Assembly (NCBI GenBank): GCA_946500895.1
Contig: CAMMXG010000014.1
Span: forward strand, 1-37,489
Source: an uncultured Mycoplasma sp.
Lineage (GTDB): Bacteria; Bacillota_I; Bacilli_A; RF39; UBA660
Length of the DNA stretch: 37,489 bases
Direction of reading: 5' to 3'
Below are positions 1 to 7,566 of the stretch, piece after piece. The notes under the pieces are model-generated. The model searched no databases. It was not told the DNA's origin and was given only the letters and a program-made list of their open reading frames with translations. Each line of letters begins with the position of its first letter. The first letter of the stretch is position 1. Both the position numbers and the translations under genes were made by a program.

Positions 1-9
1 TGTTTATAT

Positions 10-50
10 AAAAAAAGCTGAATGAAATTATTTTATTTCATTACAGCCCC
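10..50 (-). terminator. rpsD intrinsic terminator
   Basis: Read on the minus strand, GCTG(T)AATGAAAT pairs with ATTTCATTCAGC across a short A/T loop, one T is bulged, and a run of T residues follows (plus-strand A run at 11-16). It lies directly downstream of the rpsD stop codon. Confidence 0.85.
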
Positions 51-61
51 TTTTTAGTTTA

Positions 62-664
62 TTATCTGTTATAGAATTCAACGATAAGTGATTCGTTAAT
101 TTCTTGGTTAAGTTCACTTCTTTCAGGATATCTTACATAAGTACCTGTCATTTTGTTATTATCAAATTCAACAAATGCAGGACGAGTAACCTTAGCTTCT
201 AAGCTTGCTCTAATTGCTGGATGATCTAAAGAAGTTTCTTTAACTGCAATAACATCACCTGGTTTACAAGAGTAAGATGGGATATCAACTTTAACACCAT
301 TAACAGTGATATGTCCATGGTTAACTACTTGTCTTGCAGCACGTCTAGTATTAGCTAAGCCCATACGATAAACGATATTGTCAAGTCTTGATTCAAGAAG
401 TCTTAACATATTTTCACCAGTAACGCCTTTCATTTTAGAAGCACGTTCAAATAACTTGTGGAATTGTTTTTCGTTTAAGCCATACATTGTTCTTACTTTT
501 TGTTTTTCTTGTAATTGAACGCCGTATTCACTTAATTTTTTTCTACGGTCATTTCCGTGAGCTCCTGGTGCATATGGACGACGAGCTAAATCTTTACCAT
601 TTTCTAATGTAGAAAAGTTTAATCTTCTTGATTTTTTATAAGCTGGTCCAGTATATCTTGCCAT
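62..664 (-). CDS. rpsD: 30S ribosomal protein S4
   Basis: This 200-residue protein is a primary 16S rRNA binder of the small ribosomal subunit and, in Firmicutes, a translational autoregulator. The N-terminal [15 protein letters not shown] and the [13 protein letters not shown] segment are characteristic of S4. The central [20 protein letters not shown] followed by [10 protein letters not shown] is the S4 RNA-binding domain (about residues 90-155). Length matches the usual 200 residues. The start is preceded by AAAGGAGATTATT. It is monocistronic, with its own promoter, structured leader and terminator. Identification is firm. Confidence 0.98.
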   Translation of the reverse strand: MARYTGPAYKKSRRLNFSTLENGKDLARRPYAPGAHGNDRRKKLSEYGVQLQEKQKVRTMYGLNEKQFHKLFERASKMKGVTGENMLRLLESRLDNIVYRMGLANTRRAARQVVNHGHITVNGVKVDIPSYSCKPGDVIAVKETSLDHPAIRASLEAKVTRPAFVEFDNNKMTGTYVRYPERSELNQEINESLIVEFYNR

Positions 665-689
665 AATAATCTCCTTTCTATTAATCTAA

Positions 690-818
690 ATACAAAGGAT
701 GCTTATTCCTCATTATAGGGAGTTTACATTCATAATTTCGCTAGGGCAGTCCTAGTTACTTTTAACCTTTCGTAGTAAACACATTATAACTTATAATAAG
801 CACTGCCATGTACTTGCA
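690..818 (-). promoter_or_regulatory. Probable S4 autoregulatory leader of rpsD
   Basis: The roughly 130-nt untranslated leader between the rpsD promoter and its start can fold. TGCTTATT near the 5' end pairs with AATAAGCA close to the ribosome site, GTTTAC pairs with GTAAAC inside, and TAGG-ACTGC-CCTA forms a small hairpin. Firmicutes rpsD genes are known to carry an S4-binding leader that represses translation, and position and nesting agree with that. I assign it by position and pairing, not by a covariance match. Confidence 0.6.
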
Positions 819-824
819 CTAATA

Positions 825-852
825 ATTATACACAAAAATTTTGATATGTCAA
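825..852 (-). promoter_or_regulatory. rpsD promoter
   Basis: On the minus strand TTGACA (847-852) and TATAAT (825-830) are separated by 16 bases. Both hexamers are consensus. The predicted start near 818 gives the long leader described for rpsD. Confidence 0.85.
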
Positions 853-902
853 ATAAATATATGAAATATAAGAGAAATTTATGCAGAATGCTTAGTGTTC
901 GC

Positions 903-931
903 TTGTTTTGCTAGTTGGTTTATTGTATAAT
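903..931 (+). promoter_or_regulatory. Promoter of the candidate toxin mRNA
   Basis: TTGTTT (903-908), a 17-base spacer and a perfect TATAAT (926-931). The -35 is weak, the -10 is consensus. Transcription would start near 938, giving a 5' UTR of about 59 nt before the 30-codon toxin frame. Confidence 0.6.
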
Positions 932-996
932 TTTAATAGGAACATTAGATGTGAGTGTCGGCCTCCAATCTTGAGAAAGAAAGGAGGTAGATAAAG

Positions 997-1089
997 ATGA
1001 AAACTAAGACTTTTATAATAAAAAGTCTAAAGCTCATTGCTATCATTTTGTTACTTTCTACCTTACTGGTGTTGGCAATAAAAAAATAG
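997..1089 (+). CDS. Small hydrophobic peptide, candidate type I toxin
   Basis: A 30-residue peptide: a basic N-terminus (MKTKTFIIKSLK), one uninterrupted hydrophobic helix (LIAIILLLSTLLVLAI) and a terminal KK. The ribosome site AAAGGAGG (980-987) is near-perfect and well spaced. Size, charge pattern and single membrane helix are those of type I toxins that insert in the inner membrane, but I recognise no close relative of Fst, TxpA or BsrG. It has its own promoter and terminator. An antisense RNA on the opposite strand overlaps its last codons and whole 3' UTR, and its 5' UTR is complementary to its 3' UTR. A leader peptide or a small regulatory membrane peptide are alternatives. The transcript design favours a toxin. 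Confidence 0.72.
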   Translation: MKTKTFIIKSLKLIAIILLLSTLLVLAIKK

Positions 1090-1115
1090 ACACTCTACAG
1101 CATTGATAGAGTGTC
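1079..1115 (-). terminator. Terminator of the antisense RNA
   Basis: GACACTCTA (1089-1097) and TAGAGTGTC (1107-1115) form a perfect 9-bp stem with a 9-nt loop. On the minus strand it is followed by TATTTTTTTATT. The same stem can form in the toxin mRNA just after its stop codon. Confidence 0.85.
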
Positions 1116-1192
1116 AAACCCATTAAATGGAGGCGACATTCACTTGCAAAATTGAATGTTCCTCTTTTTTATTTTATGCAATTATTTCTTGC
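1080..1192 (-). ncRNA. Candidate antitoxin RNA, antisense to the toxin 3' UTR
   Basis: A strong minus-strand promoter (1199-1227) points at the toxin gene, and a strong minus-strand terminator lies at 1079-1115, defining an RNA of about 110 nt. It is fully complementary to the toxin mRNA from its stop codon to its terminator. It would form two hairpins (GAGG...CCTC-based and GACACTCTA/TAGAGTGTC). A convergent, 3'-overlapping arrangement is known for TxpA/RatA, BsrG/SR4 and the Fst par locus. The RNA is inferred from promoter and terminator only. Confidence 0.7.
1130..1170 (+). terminator. Toxin mRNA terminator
   Basis: GAGG (1130-1133) and ACATTCA (1136-1142) pair with TGAATGT (1153-1159) and CCTC (1161-1164), followed by TTTTTT (1165-1170). 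The same bases are the ones complementary to the toxin 5' UTR, so terminator folding and 5'-3' pairing are mutually exclusive. Confidence 0.85.
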
Positions 1193-1198
1193 ATATAC

Positions 1199-1227
1199 AT
1201 AATACCATATTATTTATTGATTGTCAA
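1199..1227 (-). promoter_or_regulatory. Antisense RNA promoter
   Basis: On the minus strand, TTGACA (1222-1227), 17-base spacer, TATTAT (1199-1204). This is clearly stronger than the toxin promoter, as expected for an antitoxin RNA that must be in excess. No coding frame follows it. Confidence 0.8.
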
Positions 1228-1258
1228 AGTGTTGTGTTTTTGTCGAAATTTGTCTATA

Positions 1259-1272
1259 AAAACAAATGTTCG
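1259..1272 (+). promoter_or_regulatory. LexA (SOS) box-like site upstream of recA
   Basis: AAAACAAATGTTCG resembles the Gram-positive SOS box CGAAC-N4-GTTCG, with a perfect right half and two mismatches at the left end. It sits directly upstream of the recA -35, the usual position. It is also 32 bp from the -35 of the antisense RNA promoter, which points the other way. Confidence 0.6.
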
Positions 1273-1280
1273 AAAAATGC

Positions 1281-1309
1281 TTGACAAATGAATTTTTATA
1301 TATTAAAAT
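1281..1309 (+). promoter_or_regulatory. recA promoter
   Basis: TTGACA (1281-1286), 17-base spacer, TAAAAT (1304-1309), about 30 bases upstream of the recA start and just downstream of the LexA-like site. Confidence 0.85.
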
Positions 1310-1339
1310 GATATTGTACTTAAGAAAGGATTAAACAAT

Positions 1340-2377
1340 ATGAAACAAGTCAAAGATGAAAAGAATAAAGATAAAGCACTAGAACAAGTTTTAGCAGATA
1401 TAGAAAAGCAGTTTGGTGCAGGGGCAATTATGAAGCTAGGTAGTGATGAACATACAAAAATAGATGTAACAAGTAGTGGTTCTCTATCTTTGGATATTGC
1501 TTTAGGTGTTGGTGGTTTTCCAAAGGGGAGAATTATTGAAATATATGGTCCTGAATCTTCAGGTAAAACAACTATAGCATTACAAGCGATTGCTGAAGTG
1601 CAAAAATTGGGAGGCAGAGCAGCTTTTATTGATGCAGAACATGCTCTTGATCCAGTTTATGCGAAAGCTTTAGGAGTAGATATTAATGAACTTTTACTTT
1701 CTCAACCTGATACTGGTGAACAAGCACTAGAAATATGTGAAGCTTTAGTTAGAAGTGAAGCAGTTAATATAGTTGTCATTGATTCAGTTGCCGCTTTGGT
1801 TCCGCAAGCCGAAATTGATGGAGAAATGGGCGATAGCCATGTAGGATTACAAGCCAGACTTATGTCACAAGCTTTAAGAAAATTATCTGGTACTATTAAT
1901 AAAACGAAAACAACTGCAATATTTATTAACCAATTAAGAGAAAAAGTTGGCGTTATGTTTGGTAATCCTGAAACTACACCGGGTGGACGCGCTCTTAAGT
2001 TTTATGCTACTATTAGACTTGATATTAGGCGTGCTGAACAAATAAAACAAGGAGATCAAATTGTTGGTAATAAAACAAATATTAAAGTAGTTAAGAATAA
2101 AGTGGCTCCTCCATTTAAGACTGCTACTGTTGATATTATGTATGGTGAAGGGGTATCAAGAGAAGGGGAAATTATTGATATTGCTTCTAGTTTAGATATA
2201 CTAGATAAAAGTGGTGCTTGGTATGCGTATAATGGTGAAAAAATTGGCCAAGGAAAAGAAAATGTTAAGATTTATTTAAAAGAACATCCAGAACTTAGAG
2301 ATGAGTTGGAAGAAAAAGTTCGTGAACATTATGGTTTTGGTAATACTGAAAAAAATAAAGATAAAAAAGAAGAGTAA
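1340..2377 (+). CDS. recA: Recombinase RecA
   Basis: RecA (345 residues) polymerises on single-stranded DNA, drives strand exchange and triggers LexA self-cleavage. Walker A is GPESSGKT (about residues 70-77) and Walker B lies in [10 protein letters not shown]. The signatures [10 protein letters not shown] and [20 protein letters not shown] cover the L1/L2 DNA-binding loops, and the acidic/basic C-terminal tail is typical. The start follows AAGAAAGGA. The gene is monocistronic, with an SOS-like site, a consensus promoter and a terminator. It is intact and of normal length. Confidence 0.99.
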   Translation: MKQVKDEKNKDKALEQVLADIEKQFGAGAIMKLGSDEHTKIDVTSSGSLSLDIALGVGGFPKGRIIEIYGPESSGKTTIALQAIAEVQKLGGRAAFIDAEHALDPVYAKALGVDINELLLSQPDTGEQALEICEALVRSEAVNIVVIDSVAALVPQAEIDGEMGDSHVGLQARLMSQALRKLSGTINKTKTTAIFINQLREKVGVMFGNPETTPGGRALKFYATIRLDIRRAEQIKQGDQIVGNKTNIKVVKNKVAPPFKTATVDIMYGEGVSREGEIIDIASSLDILDKSGAWYAYNGEKIGQGKENVKIYLKEHPELRDELEEKVREHYGFGNTEKNKDKKEE

Positions 2378-2393
2378 GTATTAATATTTTATA

Positions 2394-2418
2394 GTGAACA
2401 ATAAATGTTCATTTTTTT
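2394..2418 (+). terminator. recA terminator
   Basis: TGAACA-ATAAA-TGTTCA followed by seven T residues, 17 bases after the recA stop. Confidence 0.85.
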
Positions 2419-2419
2419 C

Positions 2420-2448
2420 TTGCTTAAATTTAAAATAAAGATTATAAT
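2420..2448 (+). promoter_or_regulatory. rny promoter
   Basis: TTGCTT (2420-2425), 17-base spacer, TATAAT (2443-2448), immediately after the recA terminator and about 50 bases before rny. Confidence 0.8.
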
Positions 2449-2497
2449 TGAATTGTAGATAATTCATTGATCTATAAAAAAGTAAGGAGAATTTAAA

Positions 2498-4051
2498 ATG
2501 GAATTTAACACAATGTCCATTTTAACTCTGGTAATTGGATTTTTTGTTGGGTTTTTGATTGTATTCATTATTTATATGATAAGAAATAATCAAAATGAAA
2601 ATAAAGCTAATAAATTAATTGAAGACGCAAAGAAGGAAGCCGATAAACATAAAAGAGATTCTTTGATGGAACTTAAAGAAGAATCTTATCGTTTAAAACA
2701 AGAAACAGATAGAGAAATAAAAGAAAAAAAAGCAGAAATGAAAGATACTGAAAGTAGATTACTTCAAAGAGAAGCATCTTTAGACAAGAGAGAGGAAATG
2801 CTTCAAAAAAGAGATACTACTTTAGATGAAAAAGAAAATAATTTATTAGTTAAACAAAAAGAAATACAAGAAAAAGAGCTTAAAATGGATGAACTTTTAA
2901 AACAAGAATTAGCAGAACTTGAAAAAATTGCTAAATTTTCGAAAGAAAAAGCTCATGATTTAATTATGAAGCGAGTAGAAGATGATATGGCAAGAGAAAT
3001 TGTTGACTATATCAAAGAACAAGAAAGAAATGCAAAATTGGAAGCACATGAGAAAGCTAAACAAATTATTGTTTCTAGTATGGAGAGATATGCTGAAGAT
3101 GTAGCTAATGAACAAACTGTTAGTACAATTGATTTACCTAGTGATGAAATGAAAGGGCGTTTGATTGGTCGTGAGGGTAGAAATATTCGGACGATTGAAT
3201 CAGTTACAGGTGTTGATTTAATTATTGATGATACACCGGAAGCAATTGTTATTTCTTCTTTTGATCCTTTAAGAAGAGAAATAGCTAAAACTACCATTGA
3301 AACTTTAATTCGTGATGGTCGTATTCATCCATCTAGAATTGAAGAAGTATATGATAAGGTATCACGTGATATTAATACGAAGATTACAGAGATTGGTAAT
3401 CAAACAATTTATGATTTAGGATTGTCTAAAATGGATCCAGAGCTTATTAATTTAATTGGTAAACTTAATTATCGAACAAGTTATGGACAAAATGCTTTAC
3501 AACATTCTAAGGAAGTTGCTAATTTAGCAGGGCTTATGGCCGCTGAACTTGGTGAGAATGTAACACTTGCTAAAAGAGCAGGACTTTTACATGATATTGG
3601 AAAATCAATTGATTTTGAAGTTGAAGGAAGTCATGTAGAAATTGGTGCTGATTTAGCTCGTAAATATCATGAAGATGAAGTTGTTATTAATGCAATCGAA
3701 TCTCATCATGGTGATAAAGAAGCTACAAGTGTGATTTCGGTATTAGTAGAAATTGCTGATACTTTATCAGCTGCTCGTCCAGGGGCAAGAAATGATTCGA
3801 TGGAAAATTATATGAAACGTTTATCTCAACTTGAGGAGATTGGTAATTCATTCCCTGGTGTTGAAAAAACTTTTGCTGTTCAAGCAGGAAGAGAAATTAG
3901 AGTTATGGTTAAACCTGATGAAGTAGATGAAGCAAAAAGTTATAAAATGGCTCGAGATATTAAAGATAGAATTGAAGCAGAAATGCAATATCCTGGAACG
4001 ATAAAGATTAATGTAATAAGAGAAACTAGGGCAATCGAAGAGGCTAAATAA
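2498..4051 (+). CDS. rny: Ribonuclease Y
   Basis: RNase Y (517 residues) is the membrane-anchored endoribonuclease that starts bulk mRNA decay in Bacillus-like bacteria. The order of domains is complete: an N-terminal membrane helix (about 7-29), a long charged coiled coil (about 35-150), a KH RNA-binding domain (LIGREGRNIRTIESVTGVDL, about 220-245) and an HD metal-dependent domain with HDIGK (about 365-369) and the downstream SHHGD. The start follows AAGGAG. A weak terminator overlaps the end. RNase J, a partner of RNase Y in Firmicutes RNA decay, is encoded 1.7 kb away on the other strand. Confidence 0.98.
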   Translation: MEFNTMSILTLVIGFFVGFLIVFIIYMIRNNQNENKANKLIEDAKKEADKHKRDSLMELKEESYRLKQETDREIKEKKAEMKDTESRLLQREASLDKREEMLQKRDTTLDEKENNLLVKQKEIQEKELKMDELLKQELAELEKIAKFSKEKAHDLIMKRVEDDMAREIVDYIKEQERNAKLEAHEKAKQIIVSSMERYAEDVANEQTVSTIDLPSDEMKGRLIGREGRNIRTIESVTGVDLIIDDTPEAIVISSFDPLRREIAKTTIETLIRDGRIHPSRIEEVYDKVSRDINTKITEIGNQTIYDLGLSKMDPELINLIGKLNYRTSYGQNALQHSKEVANLAGLMAAELGENVTLAKRAGLLHDIGKSIDFEVEGSHVEIGADLARKYHEDEVVINAIESHHGDKEATSVISVLVEIADTLSAARPGARNDSMENYMKRLSQLEEIGNSFPGVEKTFAVQAGREIRVMVKPDEVDEAKSYKMARDIKDRIEAEMQYPGTIKINVIRETRAIEEAK

Positions 4052-4062
4052 GTCTCTTTTTT
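4038..4062 (+). terminator. Possible weak rny terminator
   Basis: AAGAGGC and GTCTCTT (one G-T pair) form a 7-bp stem overlapping the rny stop codon, with a T run immediately after. Read-through into the Ku gene is likely, since no separate promoter is obvious. Confidence 0.5.
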
Positions 4063-4110
4063 CTTTGGTATAAACTGATGTTTAATTTGCAAAATAATAA
4101 TGGTGATTAT

Positions 4111-4854
4111 ATGAAAAAGACTTCAATTTCTTTTGGATTAGTTAATATTCCAGTCGAGATGAATCCTATTATTAAAAATAATGATATATCATTTAATCAA
4201 TTACATAAAAAGTGTTTATCAAGAATTCATTACATTAAATATTGTCCTCATTGTAAAAAAGAGGTAAAACAATCAGATATTATTCGGGGATATGAATATA
4301 AGAATGATGAATATTTGACTTTAACGAATGAAGAATTTAATAAACTTAAAAGTGAAGATGAAAAAGTGATTGAAATTGTTGGCTTTTTAAATTTGAGTGA
4401 AGTTGATCCTGTTTATTTTGAGAAAAGCTATCACATAAAAACTGCTAAGAAAAGTAAATCATTTAGTTTATTTAAAGAAGCTTTAAATAAAACCAAAAAA
4501 GTTGCTCTTGCTAAAACAGTAATTGGAACTAAGTTTTATTATGTTATCATTCGCTTAATGAATGGGAATCTTATTATGAATACTCTTTATTTTGATGAAG
4601 AAGTTGTTATTCCTGATGAGATAGCAGATGCTAAATTTAGTAAAAAAGAACTAGATTTAGCCGTACAACTAGTTAATTCATTGAAAATAAAATTTAAACC
4701 GGAAGAATACAAGGATGAATATCAAGAAAAAGTAAAAGATGCTTTGAAGCAAAAAGAAAAGGGAAAAGCAGTTAAACAGCCTAAAGCTCGAAATACGAAA
4801 AATATTAAAGATTTAATGACGGCTTTGGAAATGAGTTTAAGAAATGTTTCATAA
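4111..4854 (+). CDS. ku: Bacterial non-homologous end-joining protein Ku
   Basis: Bacterial Ku binds DNA double-strand ends as a ring-shaped homodimer and recruits the joining ligase. The N-terminus SISFGLVNIPVEM is the Ku signature, followed by QLHKKCLSRIHYIKYC and IIRGYEYKNDEYLTLTNEE, all in the expected order. The basic C-terminal tail (KQKEKGKAVKQPKAR) resembles the lysine-rich extensions that help DNA binding. Two close CxxC cysteines (YCPHCKK) are seen. I place the start at 4111 (GGTGAT just upstream; the protein then begins MKKTSISFGLVN), giving 247 residues. An in-frame ATG at 4078 would add 11 residues but has no ribosome site. It overlaps the ligase gene by 11 bases, so the two are translationally coupled. 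Confidence 0.95.
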   Translation: MKKTSISFGLVNIPVEMNPIIKNNDISFNQLHKKCLSRIHYIKYCPHCKKEVKQSDIIRGYEYKNDEYLTLTNEEFNKLKSEDEKVIEIVGFLNLSEVDPVYFEKSYHIKTAKKSKSFSLFKEALNKTKKVALAKTVIGTKFYYVIIRLMNGNLIMNTLYFDEEVVIPDEIADAKFSKKELDLAVQLVNSLKIKFKPEEYKDEYQEKVKDALKQKEKGKAVKQPKARNTKNIKDLMTALEMSLRNVS

Positions 4855-5707
4855 TTATAAGCTTCGACCAATGCTTTTAAAGGAAGAAGAAAAGGTTGTT
4901 CAAGATAAAGAGTTTCTTTATGAAATTAAGTTTGATGGAATTCGAGCACTTATTTATGTAAGTAAAAATAGTTTCAAAATTTTAAGTCGAAAGGGGAATG
5001 ATTTAACAAATAAATACCCCGAATTAAAAGAAATACAAAAAATAGTTGGTGATCATCAAGTAATATTTGATGGGGAAATTATTGCTACTAATAATGGATT
5101 ACCTTCATTTTCGTTGCTACAACAAAGAAATAGAATTAAAAAAGTAATTGATGAAATTATAGAAGAAATACCAGTTACTTTTATCGCTTTTGATATTTTG
5201 TATGATAATAAAAACTTGATGAGTGAATCTCTATTAAATAGAAAGAAGATACTAGAAAAATATAATGATACAAATTATTTTATTAAATCAAAAGTATATG
5301 ATAATGGTATCAATTTGTTTAAGATGATAAAAAAAGTTGGATTAGAAGGAATCGTTGAAAAGAAAAAGAATGGTTTGTATTTTGAGGGAGAAAGAACTTT
5401 TGATTGGATAAAAGTAAAGAATATTAAGGTGGATAACTTTTTAGTTCATGGTTATCTTGAAAAGACAAATACTTATAGTTTGCTTCTTGGTGAATATAAA
5501 AGGGAAAGTTTAAAATATGTTGGTAAAGTTAGTGTTAATAAAAAGCATGAAATTATGAATACTCTTAAGAAAATGAAAAAAACTAATAATCAGTTTGTTA
5601 ATTTTGATGAGAAAGCTACTTATATAATTCCTATAAAGAAAGTAAGAATTCATTATTTAGAGCGTACTAATTCTGGTATGCTTAGACATGCTGTATTAGA
5701 CGAATAA
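4844..5707 (+). CDS. Stand-alone ATP-dependent DNA ligase (LigD-type ligase domain)
   Basis: This 287-residue protein seals DNA breaks using ATP and, beside Ku, is the joining enzyme of bacterial end joining. All nucleotidyltransferase motifs are visible: motif I EIKFDGIRA with the AMP-accepting lysine (about K29), motif III FDGEII, motif IIIa FIAFDILY, motif IV EGIVEKKK and motif V WIKVKN, followed by an OB-fold region (about 200-287). The opening LRPML is typical of LigD ligase domains. The primase/polymerase and 3'-phosphoesterase domains of full LigD are absent, and no separate genes for them occur here. It overlaps the Ku gene. The start at 4844 lacks a strong ribosome site, consistent with coupling. 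Confidence 0.93.
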   Translation: MFHNYKLRPMLLKEEEKVVQDKEFLYEIKFDGIRALIYVSKNSFKILSRKGNDLTNKYPELKEIQKIVGDHQVIFDGEIIATNNGLPSFSLLQQRNRIKKVIDEIIEEIPVTFIAFDILYDNKNLMSESLLNRKKILEKYNDTNYFIKSKVYDNGINLFKMIKKVGLEGIVEKKKNGLYFEGERTFDWIKVKNIKVDNFLVHGYLEKTNTYSLLLGEYKRESLKYVGKVSVNKKHEIMNTLKKMKKTNNQFVNFDEKATYIIPIKKVRIHYLERTNSGMLRHAVLDE

Positions 5708-5733
5708 AAAATCAATCTAATTTAAGCTTGATT
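5706..5733 (-). terminator. Weak rnj terminator
   Basis: On the minus strand AATCAA and TTGATT form a 6-bp stem with a 12-nt loop spanning the rnj stop codon, followed by TTTTTT. It lies between convergent genes. Confidence 0.5.
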
Positions 5734-7395
5734 TACTTCCATAATAACTGGTAAGATGATTGGACGTCTTCCGGTTAAATCATTTATAAATGGATGTAAT
5801 TCGAGAATAATTTGATTTTTTAAATCAGTATAATTATAGGTTGAAGTATTTAAAAATGAACTTACTATTTCTGTTATCTTTTTCTCTATTTTACTGATTA
5901 ATTCTGGATTTTCATTAACCATAATAAATCCTCTTGTTGTTACATTTGGTTTAATTAGTAATTTTCTAGTTAAAGTGTTAATATTTAAAATCGTTACAAG
6001 AATTCCATCACTACTCATTAATTTACGATCTTTAATAATTTGACTACCAACATCGCCAATACGTGATCCATCAACATAGACATCGCCACTTTTTACAGTA
6101 TCACCTCGTGTAACTATGCCATCTTTAATGTTAATAACATCGCCATTTTTACATATAAAAGTATTTTCTTTTGGAATATCGCAAGCTTCAGCGATTTCAG
6201 TGTGACGTTTTAACATTCTATATTCACCATGCATAGGCATGAAGTATTTAGGCTTGATAATTCTAAGCATCCATTTTAATTCTTCTTCTTTCGCGTGTCC
6301 AGAGGTGTGAACATCATTAAATGTTTTATTTGTATATACTTTTACACCTTTTAAATAAAGTTTGTTAATAACTTTATTGATACTTGCGGCATTTCCAGGA
6401 ATTGGAGAAGATGAGAAAACAACTAAATCATCTGGCATTAAAGTAATTTGCTTATGGATACCATTAGCTATTCTTGATAGAGCAGCGAGAGGTTCTCCTT
6501 GCGTTCCGGTACATAAAATACAGATTTCGTTTTTCTTTAAACCTTTCGCTTCATTATTATCAATAAAAATAGTTTTGTCTTCTATTAAGCCATTGTTCAT
6601 AGCAAGTTCAATACTAGTTTCCATAGAACGACCAAAGACAATAATTTTTCGATTATTTTTACGACAAGTTTCAACGATATGTTTAATACGATAAATGTTT
6701 GAGGCAAAGGTGGCAATAATAACACGACCATAGTGTTTTGATACAATATCATTTAATGCTTCATCAACACTGGATTCACTTTTAGAAAATCCTTCTGATA
6801 AAGCATTGGTTGAATCGCTTAAAAGAAGAGTAACTCCTTTTTTGCCTAATTCAGCCATTTTATGAATATTTGCCATAGGGCCAATTGGAGTTAAATCAAA
6901 TTTAAAGTCGCCTGTTTCAAAAATAATACCATTAGGTGTATGAATTGCTAAAGCGAAAGACTCTGGGATTGAGTGCGTAGTTCCTACAAATTCCACGGTA
7001 AAGTATTTCGTCTTTACTATTGTATCTTCTCTAACAATTTCAATATTTTCATATTTCATATTTCGATCTACTAATTTTTTGTTAATTAAATCAGCAGATA
7101 TTTTTGATGCATAAATTTTAGGTATATGAACACTATTTAATAAAAATGATATTCCACCAATGTGATCTTCGTGACCATGAGTGATGAATAAACCTTGAAT
7201 TTTATCTTCATTTTGTTTTAAATAAGTTATATCTTGAATGACATAATCTACTCCAAGTAAATCGTCTTCTGGAAACATTACTCCAGCATCAATGATAATT
7301 ATTTCTTCATTGTGGGTTACAACATACATATTTTTTCCCACTTCGCCTAATCCGCCTAACGCAAAAATAGACGTAATATTACTATTATTTTTCAT
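5722..7395 (-). CDS. rnj: Ribonuclease J
   Basis: RNase J (557 residues) is a metallo-beta-lactamase/beta-CASP ribonuclease with endonuclease and 5'-3' exonuclease activity, acting in mRNA decay and rRNA maturation. ITHGHEDHIGG (H73, H75, D77, H78) is the zinc-binding motif. FETGDFKFD, LLSDSTNA and the beta-CASP segments FASNIYRIKHIVET, GRSMETSIE and MPMHGEYRMLKRH are present in order. The C-terminal domain (about 450-557) is retained. Whether it is J1 or J2 cannot be decided. The start has GAAAGGAAG upstream and a good promoter 49 bases away. Confidence 0.97.
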   Translation of the reverse strand: MKNNSNITSIFALGGLGEVGKNMYVVTHNEEIIIIDAGVMFPEDDLLGVDYVIQDITYLKQNEDKIQGLFITHGHEDHIGGISFLLNSVHIPKIYASKISADLINKKLVDRNMKYENIEIVREDTIVKTKYFTVEFVGTTHSIPESFALAIHTPNGIIFETGDFKFDLTPIGPMANIHKMAELGKKGVTLLLSDSTNALSEGFSKSESSVDEALNDIVSKHYGRVIIATFASNIYRIKHIVETCRKNNRKIIVFGRSMETSIELAMNNGLIEDKTIFIDNNEAKGLKKNEICILCTGTQGEPLAALSRIANGIHKQITLMPDDLVVFSSSPIPGNAASINKVINKLYLKGVKVYTNKTFNDVHTSGHAKEEELKWMLRIIKPKYFMPMHGEYRMLKRHTEIAEACDIPKENTFICKNGDVINIKDGIVTRGDTVKSGDVYVDGSRIGDVGSQIIKDRKLMSSDGILVTILNINTLTRKLLIKPNVTTRGFIMVNENPELISKIEKKITEIVSSFLNTSTYNYTDLKNQIILELHPFINDLTGRRPIILPVIMEVNQA

Positions 7396-7443
7396 TAAAT
7401 CTTCCTTTCATAAACAAATAGTAAAAGTTCTTGACTGACTAAT

Positions 7444-7472
7444 ATTATACTATTTTTTAAGAATTTTGTCTA
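7444..7472 (-). promoter_or_regulatory. rnj promoter
   Basis: On the minus strand TAGACA (7467-7472), 17-base spacer, TATAAT (7444-7449). Confidence 0.8.
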
Positions 7473-7489
7473 CTCTAACTTTTTTTGAC

Positions 7490-7522
7490 ATGTAATTTAC
7501 ATATATTTTGTAAAATTTTACA
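7490..7522. promoter_or_regulatory. Two operator-like palindromes
   Basis: ATGTAATTTACAT (7490-7502) and TGTAAAATTTTACA (7509-7522) are both perfect dyads of the same TGTAA-TTACA type, centred about 19-20 bp apart (two helical turns). The second overlaps the likely -35 (TTTACA) of the small membrane-protein gene, whose -10 is TATAAT at 7542-7547. The arrangement suggests binding by a dimeric regulator I cannot name. Confidence 0.5.
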
Positions 7523-7566
7523 TAATGGTTGAAAAGTTTTATATAATATAGGTGAGGTAATATATT

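Noticed and set aside
895-908. Possible LexA site at the toxin promoter (TGTTCG near the -35)
   Set aside because: Only one half-site is present; the other half has no match, so a full SOS box cannot be claimed.
3007-3297. 96-codon minus-strand open frame inside rny
   Set aside because: Shadow of the rny KH-domain coding sequence, with no ribosome site or promoter.
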